Source: a bacterium
Lineage (GTDB): Bacteria; Latescibacterota; Latescibacteria; Latescibacterales; Latescibacteraceae
Reading direction: 5' to 3'
NCBI GenBank assembly: GCA_021372535.1
Contig: JAJFUH010000076.1
Location: forward strand, 1 to 11,656
DNA length: 11,656 nucleotides
Shown in pieces: positions 1 to 6,558 of the stretch (its first letter is position 1; each line of letters starts with the position of its first letter). The position numbers and the translations under genes are program-made. The notes under the pieces are model-generated. The model ran no database searches. It was not told where the DNA came from and saw nothing but the letters and a program-made list of their open reading frames with translations.

Positions 1-1046
1 GCCATAGACGAATTTCGAGCGCCCTCACCCTGAGCACCGGTCGTTGTCGTCTGGACCATCTGTATTTCGGCGCCCTGCGGAGGACCGTCATCGAAATCGA
101 AGAAACAATGATAAAGAGGATGATAATTCGATATGAGAAGAAACCGTGCATCGGCTCCCAGCGAATCTTTTATCATCTGCCGCAGGGATGCTTCCGCCTG
201 GCCGAATTCATACTCGGGCGTTCCGTTGTCTATGACCGCAAAACCGCCCTTTCTGAGGTATTCCCCAAAATTTTTCCGTTCGATCTCGGTCAATTCAAAT
301 GCCTTGTCGGCAGTTATATACACGAAGGGCGTTTCGAATATTTTCCGTGAATCCAGGTAGAGGTGGCTGTCGACTTTCGCATTGATATTCGTGTAACGGT
401 TCAATGCTTCCACGAGATTGATTACAGACCGTTTCAGCTTGTCGGGCGGTTTTAACTGGGCGCCCCACGCTGTGGAAATGTAAACGAATCCCTTGATGCT
501 CTGCTTGTTTTTCGGGTCCTGGATGACCATGGCCTTGTACTGCCCGGTGTCGAGGTCATCGAGCGAGATCATCTCCTGTTTCATGGAAATCTGCTTTTCC
601 GGTTCACGGGTCGAGGCCATTTCAATCTCGACACCGAGAGGAATGATCGTTTCACTCTCGATGTTTGTCTTCATATCGGTATCGTATTCAAACGACACGA
701 TTTTACCCATGAGGTCCATGGACGAAGGAGGTTTCATCTGAATATCCTTGACCGGCTGGCGCTCAGCCACTTTTTTACGCTCGAGATAACGGACCTGTAT
801 GCGTTTTTTCTTGAACTCGAATGCCCTTGTCATCCTCGGCCGCCTGATAACGAGCTCCATGGTCGCAGGTTTTACCACTTTCACCTCGGTTTTCCTGAAC
901 ATGAAATAGGACCCCGCCATTGCATGAAGCGATACCGCGACGAGCAGACCCAGAAAGAACAACTTCTGCGTCTCCTGTTCCAGATGCTTCATGTCGATTG
1001 CATCGGAGGGCCCGTGAAACCGTGATGATTTGAATTCCTGTGTCAT
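1..1046 (-). CDS. DUF4159 membrane-anchored protein, copy 1 (3' end cut by window)
   Basis: The minus-strand frame opens with ATG at 1046 and stays open to the window edge (348 codons), so about the last 67 residues are missing compared with its 416-residue neighbours. It has an N-terminal tail (KSSRFHGPSDAIDM), a single membrane helix at about residues 29-50 (LFFLGLLVAVSLHAMAGSYF), a basic linker (RRPRMTRAFEFKKKR) and the start of a DUF4159 domain from about residue 185, including GGFAVIDNGTPEYEFGQAEA and the HPLYHCFFDFDDGPPQG signature. A single N-terminal helix with a Ser-Leu-His turn resembles TonB-type energy transducers, so most of the protein is probably periplasmic; that is inference. 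The function of DUF4159 is unknown. Where copies 3 and 4 read FLPIPxEHP this copy reads FLLISNYHP, a local divergence. The Shine-Dalgarno is modest (GGGTGA about 8 nt upstream). A sigma-54-like promoter and a dyad element lie upstream. Confidence 0.9.
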   Translation of the reverse strand, partial: MTQEFKSSRFHGPSDAIDMKHLEQETQKLFFLGLLVAVSLHAMAGSYFMFRKTEVKVVKPATMELVIRRPRMTRAFEFKKKRIQVRYLERKKVAERQPVKDIQMKPPSSMDLMGKIVSFEYDTDMKTNIESETIIPLGVEIEMASTREPEKQISMKQEMISLDDLDTGQYKAMVIQDPKNKQSIKGFVYISTAWGAQLKPPDKLKRSVINLVEALNRYTNINAKVDSHLYLDSRKIFETPFVYITADKAFELTEIERKNFGEYLRKGGFAVIDNGTPEYEFGQAEASLRQMIKDSLGADARFLLISNYHPLYHCFFDFDDGPPQGAEIQMVQTTTTGAQGEGARNSSM

Positions 1047-1094
1047 ACCGAATCACCCGCCTTTACGCTGGGAATCTTCATTGTAATAGTTCAT

Positions 1095-1123
1095 CACGTT
1101 CGCCGAGAAGGCCTCGGAACGTG
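1095..1123 (-). promoter_or_regulatory. 5' leader hairpin of copy 1
   Basis: The arms 1095-1100 (cacgtt) and 1118-1123 (aacgtg) pair. After a two-base bulge, ccgag (1103-1107) pairs with ctcgg (1113-1117) around a five-base loop. The hairpin would sit in the 5' leader of copy 1, about 50-75 nt before the start codon. It has no T-tract on the minus strand, so it is not an intrinsic terminator. Whether it regulates anything is unknown. Confidence 0.4.
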
Positions 1124-1177
1124 TTCCATACAGCGTTTGACCCCGGGTTGTTACGCATGCTTTCTGTTCACTATAAG

Positions 1178-1193
1178 AGCTATAAATATGCCA
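1178..1193 (-). promoter_or_regulatory. Sigma-54-like -24/-12 promoter of copy 1
   Basis: On the minus strand the sequence is TGGCATATTTATAGCT. Against the sigma-54 consensus TGGCACRNNNNTTGCW it differs at two defined positions, and the invariant GG and GC are separated by exactly 10 bp. The predicted transcript start is near 1167, giving a leader of about 120 nt. The dyad element 1258-1297 is centred about 110 bp upstream of that start, a usual distance for an enhancer-binding activator. Copy 2 has a closely similar promoter. Confidence 0.5.
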
Positions 1194-1257
1194 TAAAGAC
1201 TAATATGTTGTTATTATTAAAATAAGATGCATTCCGGTTAAAAACATATCGTCACAT

Positions 1258-1297
1258 ATTGTCCGTACATGAGACAGGTAATGTCCGAATACGGACA
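1258..1297 (-). promoter_or_regulatory. 40-bp dyad element upstream of copy 1 (putative activator site)
   Basis: TGTCCGTA (1260-1267) and TACGGACA (1290-1297) form an inverted repeat separated by 22 bp. The right half contains a compact palindrome, TGTCCGAATACGGACA (1282-1297). A second element with the same half-sites and the same 22-bp spacing is at 3383-3422; the two agree at 30 of 40 positions by hand count. The position relative to the sigma-54-like promoter suggests an upstream activator site. The cognate regulator is not in the window. Confidence 0.5.
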
Positions 1298-1446
1298 GCT
1301 CGTGAAAAAAACGCGTCTTGTTCCGGGGTAGTTTTTCAAGGAGTTATGATATACAAAGAATGACAATATTTTCATTATCCGGTTATTCAGTTCGATAAGC
1401 ATAGAAAACTATATAATCAGAATTGATAATTTCTTCCGATAGTATG

Positions 1447-1547
1447 TGATCCCCCCTGCCTGCGGCATCCCCCCTTTTTAAGGGGGGAGCGGCTTTAAGG
1501 GCACTTTCATTTCCCTAAGGAGGACACGGCGAAGCCGATGGGGATCA
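1447..1547. repeat. MITE-like palindromic intergenic element
   Basis: The element is bounded by perfect 8-bp terminal inverted repeats, TGATCCCC (1447-1454) and GGGGATCA (1540-1547). Inside is a hairpin of CCCCCCTT and AAGGGGGG around a TTT loop (1469-1487) and a smaller cggc-gaa-gccg hairpin (1528-1538). It has no coding capacity. This C-run/G-run style matches short palindromic repeats common in intergenic DNA of uncultured bacteria. No target-site duplication is obvious. It may also act as a structured 3' end for copy 2, but it lacks a T-tract. Confidence 0.5.
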
Positions 1548-1630
1548 ATCATGTCAGCTGATTTAACCGGATAACAGAATTTTCATCGGGAATCGGAGCA
1601 TTGTACGGCGGGAAGACTATGCGGTATCCG

Positions 1631-2878
1631 TTATTGAACGTTGAAATAATGACTCATGGTTTTCTGCGCTATGCCGCCCTCCTGAGTAAGGGCATAAACA
1701 ACCATGTTGACGCCCATTTTAAGCTGGGGGTCGTTATTGTCGTTGTCTTTCCATTTCGCCCCGTACCCCTTGTTCGAATACACTGCCACAAGGCGGCCAT
1801 CAATCCAGATACCCTCGAGATAATGAACGGGTTTCCCAATAGCGCTGTTACGGGCAGCCTCACCGTATCTGCCGGAGGTTGTGGTCATAAACATTTTAAT
1901 TTCGGAGCCCTGAGGCGGACCATCGTCAAAATGGAAGAAACAGTGATAAATGGGGTGATCATTTGGAATCGGTACAAATCGTATTCCTGAGCCAAGAACG
2001 TCACGAATCATCTTACGGAGGGAAGATTCGGCCTGACTGCAATCAAAACTCGGCTCGTTGTTGTCAAAGACCGCGAATCCGCCGGAATGCAGGTATTCTT
2101 CCAGATTCAAACGCTCGTCCGGTGTGATTTCGAATACCTTTTCAGTAGTAATGTAGATGAACGGTACGTTAAATATATCCCGTGAATTGAGAAGAAGATG
2201 AGAATCAACCTTCGCTTCTATGCCGGTATAGCGGGTTACGGCTTCCGCAAGGTTAATCACCGCACGTTTCAGATTATCGGGAACCCTGAGCTGGGAGCCC
2301 CATGTCGATGCCATGTAAATAAATCCACGGATGTCCATGGTTGACGGGTCATGGACAACCATCGCCTTATACCGTCCCGTATCGAAATCGACGACCGAGA
2401 TCAGTTCGTTCTTCATCGATATACGGTTGTTTAATTCGCTGGAAATCGGCACATCCGTTTCAGCTTGTTTCTGCTCTTTTTCATTAATTTCAGCGCTGTT
2501 TTCTACTGAAGTTTCCAGAGCAAGTTTATCCACGGGTTCACGAATTTCGAGCGAATAATCCATTTTTGTTTCGAGCCTGGCAACAGGTTGTTTTATATAC
2601 AATTGACCCCTTTGGATAATCCGAAGCGAGACCTTCTTGGGTTTCAGTTCCAGGGGTTTTGTATTTCGTGTACTTGTTACGGAAAATTTGACCGGATAGG
2701 CCTGTGTGATCGTTTCATCCGATTTTTTAAACATGAAATACGAACCGATCACCGGATGGATCACAAACGCCAGGAGAAGCCCCACATACAGGAGGCTCTG
2801 GTTTTCTTTTTCGAGTCTGGAAATATCAATGATATCAGACGGTCTTGGGGATTTCAGAAGCTCAGTGTGGTCTGCCAT
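1631..2878 (-). CDS. DUF4159 membrane-anchored protein, copy 2 (diverged)
   Basis: A 415-residue protein collinear with copies 3 and 4. It has an N-terminal tail (SPRPSDIIDISRLEKENQ), a membrane helix at about residues 29-50 (LLYVGLLLAFVIHPVIGSYF), a basic linker and DUF4159 from about residue 184 to the end. Family signatures are present: GGFAVFDNNEPSFDCSQAES, HPIYHCFFHFDDGPPQG, YLEGIWIDGRLVAVYSNKGY and QLKMGVNMVVYALTQ. The linker (about residues 60-150) is almost unrelated to the other copies, while the anchor and DUF4159 ends are kept, so the linker is free to change or specialised. No in-frame ATG precedes 2878 before a stop, and the Shine-Dalgarno is weak. Upstream lie a strong sigma-54-like promoter (3127-3142) and a dyad element. 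DUF4159 has no assigned activity; a role with an ExbB/ExbD-like motor is only an inference. Confidence 0.93.
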   Translation of the reverse strand: MADHTELLKSPRPSDIIDISRLEKENQSLLYVGLLLAFVIHPVIGSYFMFKKSDETITQAYPVKFSVTSTRNTKPLELKPKKVSLRIIQRGQLYIKQPVARLETKMDYSLEIREPVDKLALETSVENSAEINEKEQKQAETDVPISSELNNRISMKNELISVVDFDTGRYKAMVVHDPSTMDIRGFIYMASTWGSQLRVPDNLKRAVINLAEAVTRYTGIEAKVDSHLLLNSRDIFNVPFIYITTEKVFEITPDERLNLEEYLHSGGFAVFDNNEPSFDCSQAESSLRKMIRDVLGSGIRFVPIPNDHPIYHCFFHFDDGPPQGSEIKMFMTTTSGRYGEAARNSAIGKPVHYLEGIWIDGRLVAVYSNKGYGAKWKDNDNNDPQLKMGVNMVVYALTQEGGIAQKTMSHYFNVQ

Positions 2879-2944
2879 AAGAATCTCGCGTCTTTCTGTG
2901 AAATTGATACCATCCCGGTTTTATTAACCATCGAACGGAATCAA

Positions 2945-2975
2945 TATCACGGTAACAGGTACGAAATCCGTGATA
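2945..2975 (-). promoter_or_regulatory. 5' leader inverted repeat of copy 2
   Basis: TATCACGG (2945-2952) and CCGTGATA (2968-2975) are perfect 8-bp inverted arms around a 15-nt loop, about 80 nt before the copy 2 start and inside the predicted leader. It could be an RNA hairpin or a DNA-binding dyad. No T-tract follows. Confidence 0.35.
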
Positions 2976-3126
2976 CCCAGTCGAGTCGCCCTGTTCCTCC
3001 GCTGTATTTAATATGGAAAAATCTGGAAATTTGTCAAGAAGAAAATTGTTACTTTTAAAATTCATGTAACACGAAAAATAACCATAAAAGTCATAATTCG
3101 GACAGTATATCCCATAATGCTAAGTA

Positions 3127-3142
3127 TGCAATATTTATGCCA
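3127..3142 (-). promoter_or_regulatory. Sigma-54-like -24/-12 promoter of copy 2
   Basis: On the minus strand the sequence is TGGCATAAATATTGCA. It matches the consensus TGGCACRNNNNTTGCW at every defined position except one (T for the second C), with GG and GC spaced by 10 bp. The predicted start is near 3116 and the leader about 240 nt. It resembles the copy 1 promoter (both begin TGGCATA). The dyad element 3383-3422 is centred about 290 bp further upstream. Confidence 0.6.
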
Positions 3143-3323
3143 CCGGCGTTAAATCTTTAAAATTTACGATACAGGTCGATAATTAATACGTCTTGCATCG
3201 CATTTTACCGGATAATTTTAAAATCCCCCGAATCGATAACGAGTTATAAGGTATTAATTATAATGTAATTAGCAATATTCAATAGTTTGCATTCGATCAA
3301 ATTCGTAGTATAGATAAACAGTC

Positions 3324-3352
3324 AAGTCCGCCCGATCCGCGACATCCGTGTT
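3324..3352. repeat. Dispersed copy of the tccgcg intergenic repeat
   Basis: This stretch (tccgcccgatccgcg then catccgtgttc) closely matches the tandem-repeat block at 11041-11069, differing at only a few positions. It has no coding role. Similar tccgcg-type strings occur between genes in many uncultured bacteria; that is a general impression, not a search result. Confidence 0.45.
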
Positions 3353-3382
3353 CCATGAATCGTGTGAACAGAATAGAGTAAA

Positions 3383-3422
3383 AATGTCCGTAAACGATAC
3401 AACGATTGTTCAAATACGGACA
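3383..3422 (-). promoter_or_regulatory. 40-bp dyad element upstream of copy 2 (putative activator site)
   Basis: The inverted arms AATGTCCGTA (3383-3392) and TACGGACATT (3415-3424) are perfect over 10 bp with a 22-bp gap, the same gap as in 1258-1297. The right half reads TGTTCAAATACGGACA where the copy 1 element reads TGTCCGAATACGGACA. Conserved half-sites and spacing argue for a protein-binding site shared by copies 1 and 2. No such element was found upstream of copies 3 and 4. Confidence 0.5.
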
Positions 3423-3536
3423 TTCCGGGATTTCTCCGCCGCCGTGAATACGGAAGTAAGTTTATGGCCCGGAAAGAGGACATGCTCCGGTGTCTCGATA
3501 TTTCATCAACCGTGGTGAAATAATCATGTTCAGGAG

Positions 3537-3571
3537 AAAAAAACCGGTATGGAACGGATTCCATACCGGTT
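3537..3571 (-). terminator. Intrinsic terminator after copy 3
   Basis: A 13-bp perfect stem (3542-3554 with 3559-3571, arms AACCGGTATGGAA/TTCCATACCGGTT) closes a CGGA tetraloop. On the minus strand it is followed by a run of seven Ts, the last five outside the stem. It lies about 36 bp past the copy 3 stop. Because T/A runs flank both sides it could also work on the plus strand. It separates copy 3 transcription from copy 2. Confidence 0.9.
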
Positions 3572-3606
3572 AAAAAAATCTGTGTGTGACATATAAAAAG
3601 CGTGTA

Positions 3607-4857
3607 TCACTGAACGGCGGAGAAGAAATCCATCTTCTGCTGTGCAATACCGCCGGCCTGGGTCAGAGCGAACACTACGAAATTCACACCCATCTTGAGC
3701 TGAGGCTCGTTATTCGAAAGGTCTTTCCACTTGATTGCATATCCCTTGTCGGAATAGATTGCGACAAGACGTTGATCAAGCCAGATACCCTCAAGATAAA
3801 TAACGGCTTTCGCCATCGACGAGTTACGGGCGGTTTCGCCCTGAGCGCCTGTAGTTGTAGTCTGCACCATCTGTATCTCGGAGCCCTGCGGAGGACCATC
3901 GTTGAAATCGAAGAAGCAGTGGTACAGCGGATGCTCGTTCGGTATCGGGAGGAACTGCGCATCTGCGCCGAGCGAATCTTTCAGCATCTGTCTGAGCGAT
4001 GCCTCCGCCTGCCCGAATTCATATTCGGGGGTCCCGTTGTCAACGACAACAAAGCCGCCTTTTCTCAGGTATTCCCCGAAGTTTCTGCGCTCGATATCGG
4101 TCAATTCGAATGCCTTGTCAGAAACAACATACACAAACGGCGTCTCGTAAATCTTCCGTGAATCGAGGTACAGATGACTGTCGACCTTTGCGTTGATGTT
4201 GGTGTAACGGTTGACCGCTTCGACAAGATTGATAACCGCTCGTTTCAGCTTGTCGGGCGGTTTGAGCTGGGCGCCCCACGCTGTCGAGATATAGACGAAT
4301 CCCTTGATACTCTGTTTGTTATTCGGGTCCTGAATAACCATGGCCTTGTACTGGCCGGTATCGAGGTCATCGAGAGAAATCATCTCTTCTTTCATCGAAA
4401 TCTGTTTTTCAGGCTCACGGGCTGCCTGCATCTGAATTTCGATACCGATCGGAATAACGACTTCCTGATCCAGATCGGTTTTCATCTCGTTCGAATAATC
4501 AAACGAGGCTACACTGCCCATGAGATCGACGGACGAAACGGACTTGGTCTGAATTTCCGCTGTCGGTTTCCGCTCGACGACTTTCTTGCGTTCAAGAGTC
4601 CTGGTTTTCACCCTCTTTTTCTTGAACTCGAAAGCCTTGGTCATTCTCGGGCGCCGGATTACCAGCTCCATGGTCGCCGGTTTAACGACCTTGACCTCGG
4701 TCTTTTTAAACATGAAGTACGAACCGACCGCCGCATGGAGCGAAATAGCCACAAGAAGACCCAGAAAGAATATCTTCTGAGTTTCTTTCTCCAGTCTTTC
4801 CATGTCGATGGCATCGGATGGACCGCTGAAACGTGATGACGTGTACTGCTCTGCCAT
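3607..4857 (-). CDS. DUF4159 membrane-anchored protein, copy 3
   Basis: A 416-residue protein. Residues 1-28 are a hydrophilic tail (SSRFSGPSDAIDM). Residues 29-50 are a single membrane helix with Ser39-Leu-His41, reminiscent of the TonB/TolA anchor. Residues 51-93 are strongly basic, and about 185-400 form the DUF4159 domain with GGFVVVDNG (268-275), EHPLYHCFFDF (308-318), YLEGIWLDQRLVAIYSDKGY (354-373) and QLKMGVNFVVFALTQ (386-400). A conserved pre-domain block (SMKEEMISLDDLDTGQYKAM, 154-173) is shared with the other copies. The Shine-Dalgarno AAGGTGG (4870-4864) supports the ATG at 4857. A sigma-70-like promoter (5006-5033) and the terminator 3537-3571 suggest a single-gene unit. It differs from copy 4 at about 56 of 416 positions without gaps (hand count). 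The biochemical role is unknown. Confidence 0.95.
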   Translation of the reverse strand: MAEQYTSSRFSGPSDAIDMERLEKETQKIFFLGLLVAISLHAAVGSYFMFKKTEVKVVKPATMELVIRRPRMTKAFEFKKKRVKTRTLERKKVVERKPTAEIQTKSVSSVDLMGSVASFDYSNEMKTDLDQEVVIPIGIEIQMQAAREPEKQISMKEEMISLDDLDTGQYKAMVIQDPNNKQSIKGFVYISTAWGAQLKPPDKLKRAVINLVEAVNRYTNINAKVDSHLYLDSRKIYETPFVYVVSDKAFELTDIERRNFGEYLRKGGFVVVDNGTPEYEFGQAEASLRQMLKDSLGADAQFLPIPNEHPLYHCFFDFNDGPPQGSEIQMVQTTTTGAQGETARNSSMAKAVIYLEGIWLDQRLVAIYSDKGYAIKWKDLSNNEPQLKMGVNFVVFALTQAGGIAQQKMDFFSAVQ

Positions 4858-4884
4858 GAACGACCACCTTCCTTTCGGTGCTGT

Positions 4885-4915
4885 CCATCATCTTTTCCGC
4901 AATGGGTGATGATGG
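4885..4915 (-). promoter_or_regulatory. 5' leader inverted repeat of copy 3
   Basis: The perfect 8-bp arms CCATCATC (4885-4892) and GATGATGG (4908-4915) surround a 15-nt loop about 30-60 nt before the copy 3 start. The copy 2 leader holds an inverted repeat with the same 8-15-8 geometry but an unrelated sequence. The role is unknown. Confidence 0.3.
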
Positions 4916-5005
4916 TTAATCATGGGGTTTACTGTACATATCCTCCTGGCATTTTTTTCTTATAAGACAGGGGCTTTTCCGTTTCTTGAAATTACCCCAT
5001 CATAA

Positions 5006-5033
5006 AATATAGTTAATATCAGATTCATGTCAA
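5006..5033 (-). promoter_or_regulatory. Sigma-70-like promoter of copy 3
   Basis: On the minus strand a perfect TTGACA (5033-5028) is followed after 16 bp by TATATT (5011-5006). The predicted start is near 4999 and the leader about 140 nt. Overlapping alternatives for the -10 (ATATTT at 17 bp, TATTTT at 18 bp) exist. Confidence 0.5.
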
Positions 5034-5295
5034 GCGGGTAATTCATATATTTAAAATCTTTCTTTTGGCCAATAAATTAATATAATTTATACACTTTTTT
5101 AATATTTACCTTTTAAGTAATACTGTTCCGGCTGCATGAGCACCATTTTTTTCATGTCAGGATATCTTTCGTGCGCTTCCCTGTTTCATCAATTGTGACC
5201 GGTCTTTTTTCATGTGAATACCGTTCAAATGCCGGCCATGTTCCGCATGTACTCCGCATCTGAAGCATCATTATACATTCGCGGGGAATCCGGTA

Positions 5296-6546
5296 TCATT
5301 GTACCGCGGAGAACAGCTCGATTTTCTGCCGGGCGATACCGCCATTCTGTGTCAGCGCAAATACGACAAAATTAACCCCCATTTTAAGCTGGGGTTCATT
5401 GTTTACCATTAATGTCCACTTCCGCGCATACCCTTTATCCGAGTAAATCGCCACCAGACGTTCATCGAGCCAGATGCCCTCGAGATAAATCACCGCTTTG
5501 GCTATGGATGCATCCCGGATTCTCTCGCTCGGCATCCCGGTAGTCGTCGTCTGCGATATCTGAATTTCAGCTCCCTGCGGAGGACCGTCATCGAAATCAA
5601 AAAAACAGTGGTACAGCGGATGTTCCCTGGGTATCGGCAGAAACTGAGCATCGGCTCCGAGCGAATCCCTCAGCATCTGCCTGAGCGATGCCTCGGCCTG
5701 GCCATACTCATATTCGGGGGTGCCGTTGTCGATTACCGCAAATCCTCCCTGACGTAAATAATCTCCGAAGTTCTTCCGCTCGATATCGGTCAGCTCGAAC
5801 GCCCTGTCGGCTGTCACATATACAAAGGGCGTTTCCATTATCTTGCGCGAGTCAAGATACAGGTGCGCTTCCGATTTCGCATTTATTTTCGTGTATCTGT
5901 TCACAGCCTCCACAAGGTTGATGACCGCCCGTTTCAAATCATCCGGCGGCTTGAGCTGTGCTCCCCATGCTGTCGAGATATAGACAAATCCCTTGATGCT
6001 CTGCTTGTTGTTCGGGTCCTGAATGACCATGGCCTTGTACTGGCCGGTATCGAGGTCATCGAGGGAAATCATCTCTTCCTTCATCGAAATCTGCTTTTCC
6101 GGCTCACGGGAAGCCTGCATCTGAATTTCGATGCCGATGGGAATCACCACTTCCTGCTCCATATCGGTATTCATCTCGTTCGAATAATCAAACGAGGCAA
6201 CATTTCCCATGAGTTCGATGGTCGAAACGGATTTGGTCTGAATATCCGCTGTCGGTTTACGCTCGATGACTTTCTTGCGCTCAAGGGTTCGGGTTTTCAG
6301 CCTCTTTTTCTTGAATTCAAAAGCTTTTGTCATCCGCGGCCGTCTGATCACGAGCTCCATGGTCGCCGGCTTCACAACTTTGACCACGGTTTTTTTGAAC
6401 ATGAAGTATGAACCGACCGCCGCATGGAGTGAAACAGCCACGAGAAGACCCAGGAAAAATATCTTCTGGGTTTCTTTTTCCAGCCGCCCCATGTCGATGG
6501 CATCGGACGGGCCGCTGAACCGTGAAGACGTGTGCTGCTCTGCCAA
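5296..6546 (-). CDS. DUF4159 membrane-anchored protein, copy 4
   Basis: From the TTG at 6546 the product is 416 residues, collinear with copy 3: hydrophilic tail, membrane helix about 29-50 (IFFLGLLVAVSLHAAVGSYF), basic linker and DUF4159 with EHPLYHCFFDFDDGPPQG and YLEGIWLDERLVAIYSDKGY. An in-frame ATG at 6561 would add five residues (MKVIV), but it overlaps the ribosome-binding site AAGGTGAT (6558-6551) that aligns with the copy 3 site and has no Shine-Dalgarno of its own, so TTG is preferred. Identity to copy 3 is about 86% (hand count). The clearest differences cluster around residues 338-349 (GMPSERIRDASIA against GAQGETARNSSMA) and 375-381, both in the late DUF4159 domain, hinting at a variable surface. 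No convincing promoter was seen upstream. Confidence 0.94.
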   Translation of the reverse strand: MAEQHTSSRFSGPSDAIDMGRLEKETQKIFFLGLLVAVSLHAAVGSYFMFKKTVVKVVKPATMELVIRRPRMTKAFEFKKKRLKTRTLERKKVIERKPTADIQTKSVSTIELMGNVASFDYSNEMNTDMEQEVVIPIGIEIQMQASREPEKQISMKEEMISLDDLDTGQYKAMVIQDPNNKQSIKGFVYISTAWGAQLKPPDDLKRAVINLVEAVNRYTKINAKSEAHLYLDSRKIMETPFVYVTADRAFELTDIERKNFGDYLRQGGFAVIDNGTPEYEYGQAEASLRQMLRDSLGADAQFLPIPREHPLYHCFFDFDDGPPQGAEIQISQTTTTGMPSERIRDASIAKAVIYLEGIWLDERLVAIYSDKGYARKWTLMVNNEPQLKMGVNFVVFALTQNGGIARQKIELFSAVQ

Positions 6547-6550
6547 AACG

Positions 6551-6558
6551 ATCACCTT
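6551..6558 (-). promoter_or_regulatory. Ribosome-binding site deciding the TTG start of copy 4
   Basis: AAGGTGAT on the minus strand places GGTG 6 nt before TTG at 6546. The homologous AAGGTGG of copy 3 sits 7 nt before its ATG, and the flanking leader (caccgaaa, gaaggtg, tcgtt) is shared. This supports TTG rather than the ATG at 6561. Confidence 0.65.

Larger units (their letters stand above)
1047..1630. other. Intergenic region between copies 1 and 2
   Basis: No gene is seen here. Reading on the minus strand from copy 2 to copy 1, it holds a repeat element with terminal inverted repeats (1447-1547), a 40-bp dyad element (1258-1297), a sigma-54-like promoter (1178-1193) and a leader hairpin (1095-1123). 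No T-tailed terminator for copy 2 is visible. Confidence 0.7.
2879..3606. other. Intergenic region between copies 2 and 3
   Basis: No convincing gene is seen in these 728 bp. It contains the copy 3 terminator (3537-3571), a dyad element (3383-3422), a dispersed repeat (3324-3352), a sigma-54-like promoter (3127-3142) and a leader inverted repeat (2945-2975). The section around 3060-3300 is strongly AT-rich. Confidence 0.7.
4858..5295. other. Intergenic region between copies 3 and 4
   Basis: No gene is seen. It holds the putative sigma-70-like promoter of copy 3 (5006-5033) and an inverted repeat ccatcatc/gatgatgg (4885-4892 with 4908-4915, 15-nt loop) in the predicted copy 3 leader. The rest is AT-rich. 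Neither the dyad element nor a -24/-12 promoter seen before copies 1 and 2 is present, and no terminator for copy 4 is evident. Confidence 0.6.

Noticed and set aside
775-1056. 93-codon minus-strand frame near the start of copy 1
   Set aside because: It is out of frame with the true copy 1 reading frame, which opens at 1046 and continues to the window edge with conserved residues.
2862-3065. 67-codon minus-strand frame in the copy 2 leader
   Set aside because: It has no Shine-Dalgarno, overlaps the copy 2 start and shows no recognisable domain. It lies within the predicted leader, so a small upstream ORF is not fully excluded.
3499-3522. Ten-pair hairpin (tatttcatc/ggtgaaata) past the copy 3 terminator
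   Set aside because: It contains a wobble pair, has no T-tract and lies beyond a clear terminator, so no role can be assigned.
4174-4836. Long plus-strand open frames opposite the DUF4159 genes (also 3586-4161, 5863-6411, 2588-3058)
   Set aside because: They are antisense to well-supported genes, have no family motifs, and recur only because the paralogues share sequence and codon use.
5058-5073. TGGCC-based -24/-12 promoter before copy 3
   Set aside because: On the minus strand the -12 position reads GA instead of GC, so the essential dinucleotide is missing. The nearby TTGACA promoter is a better explanation.
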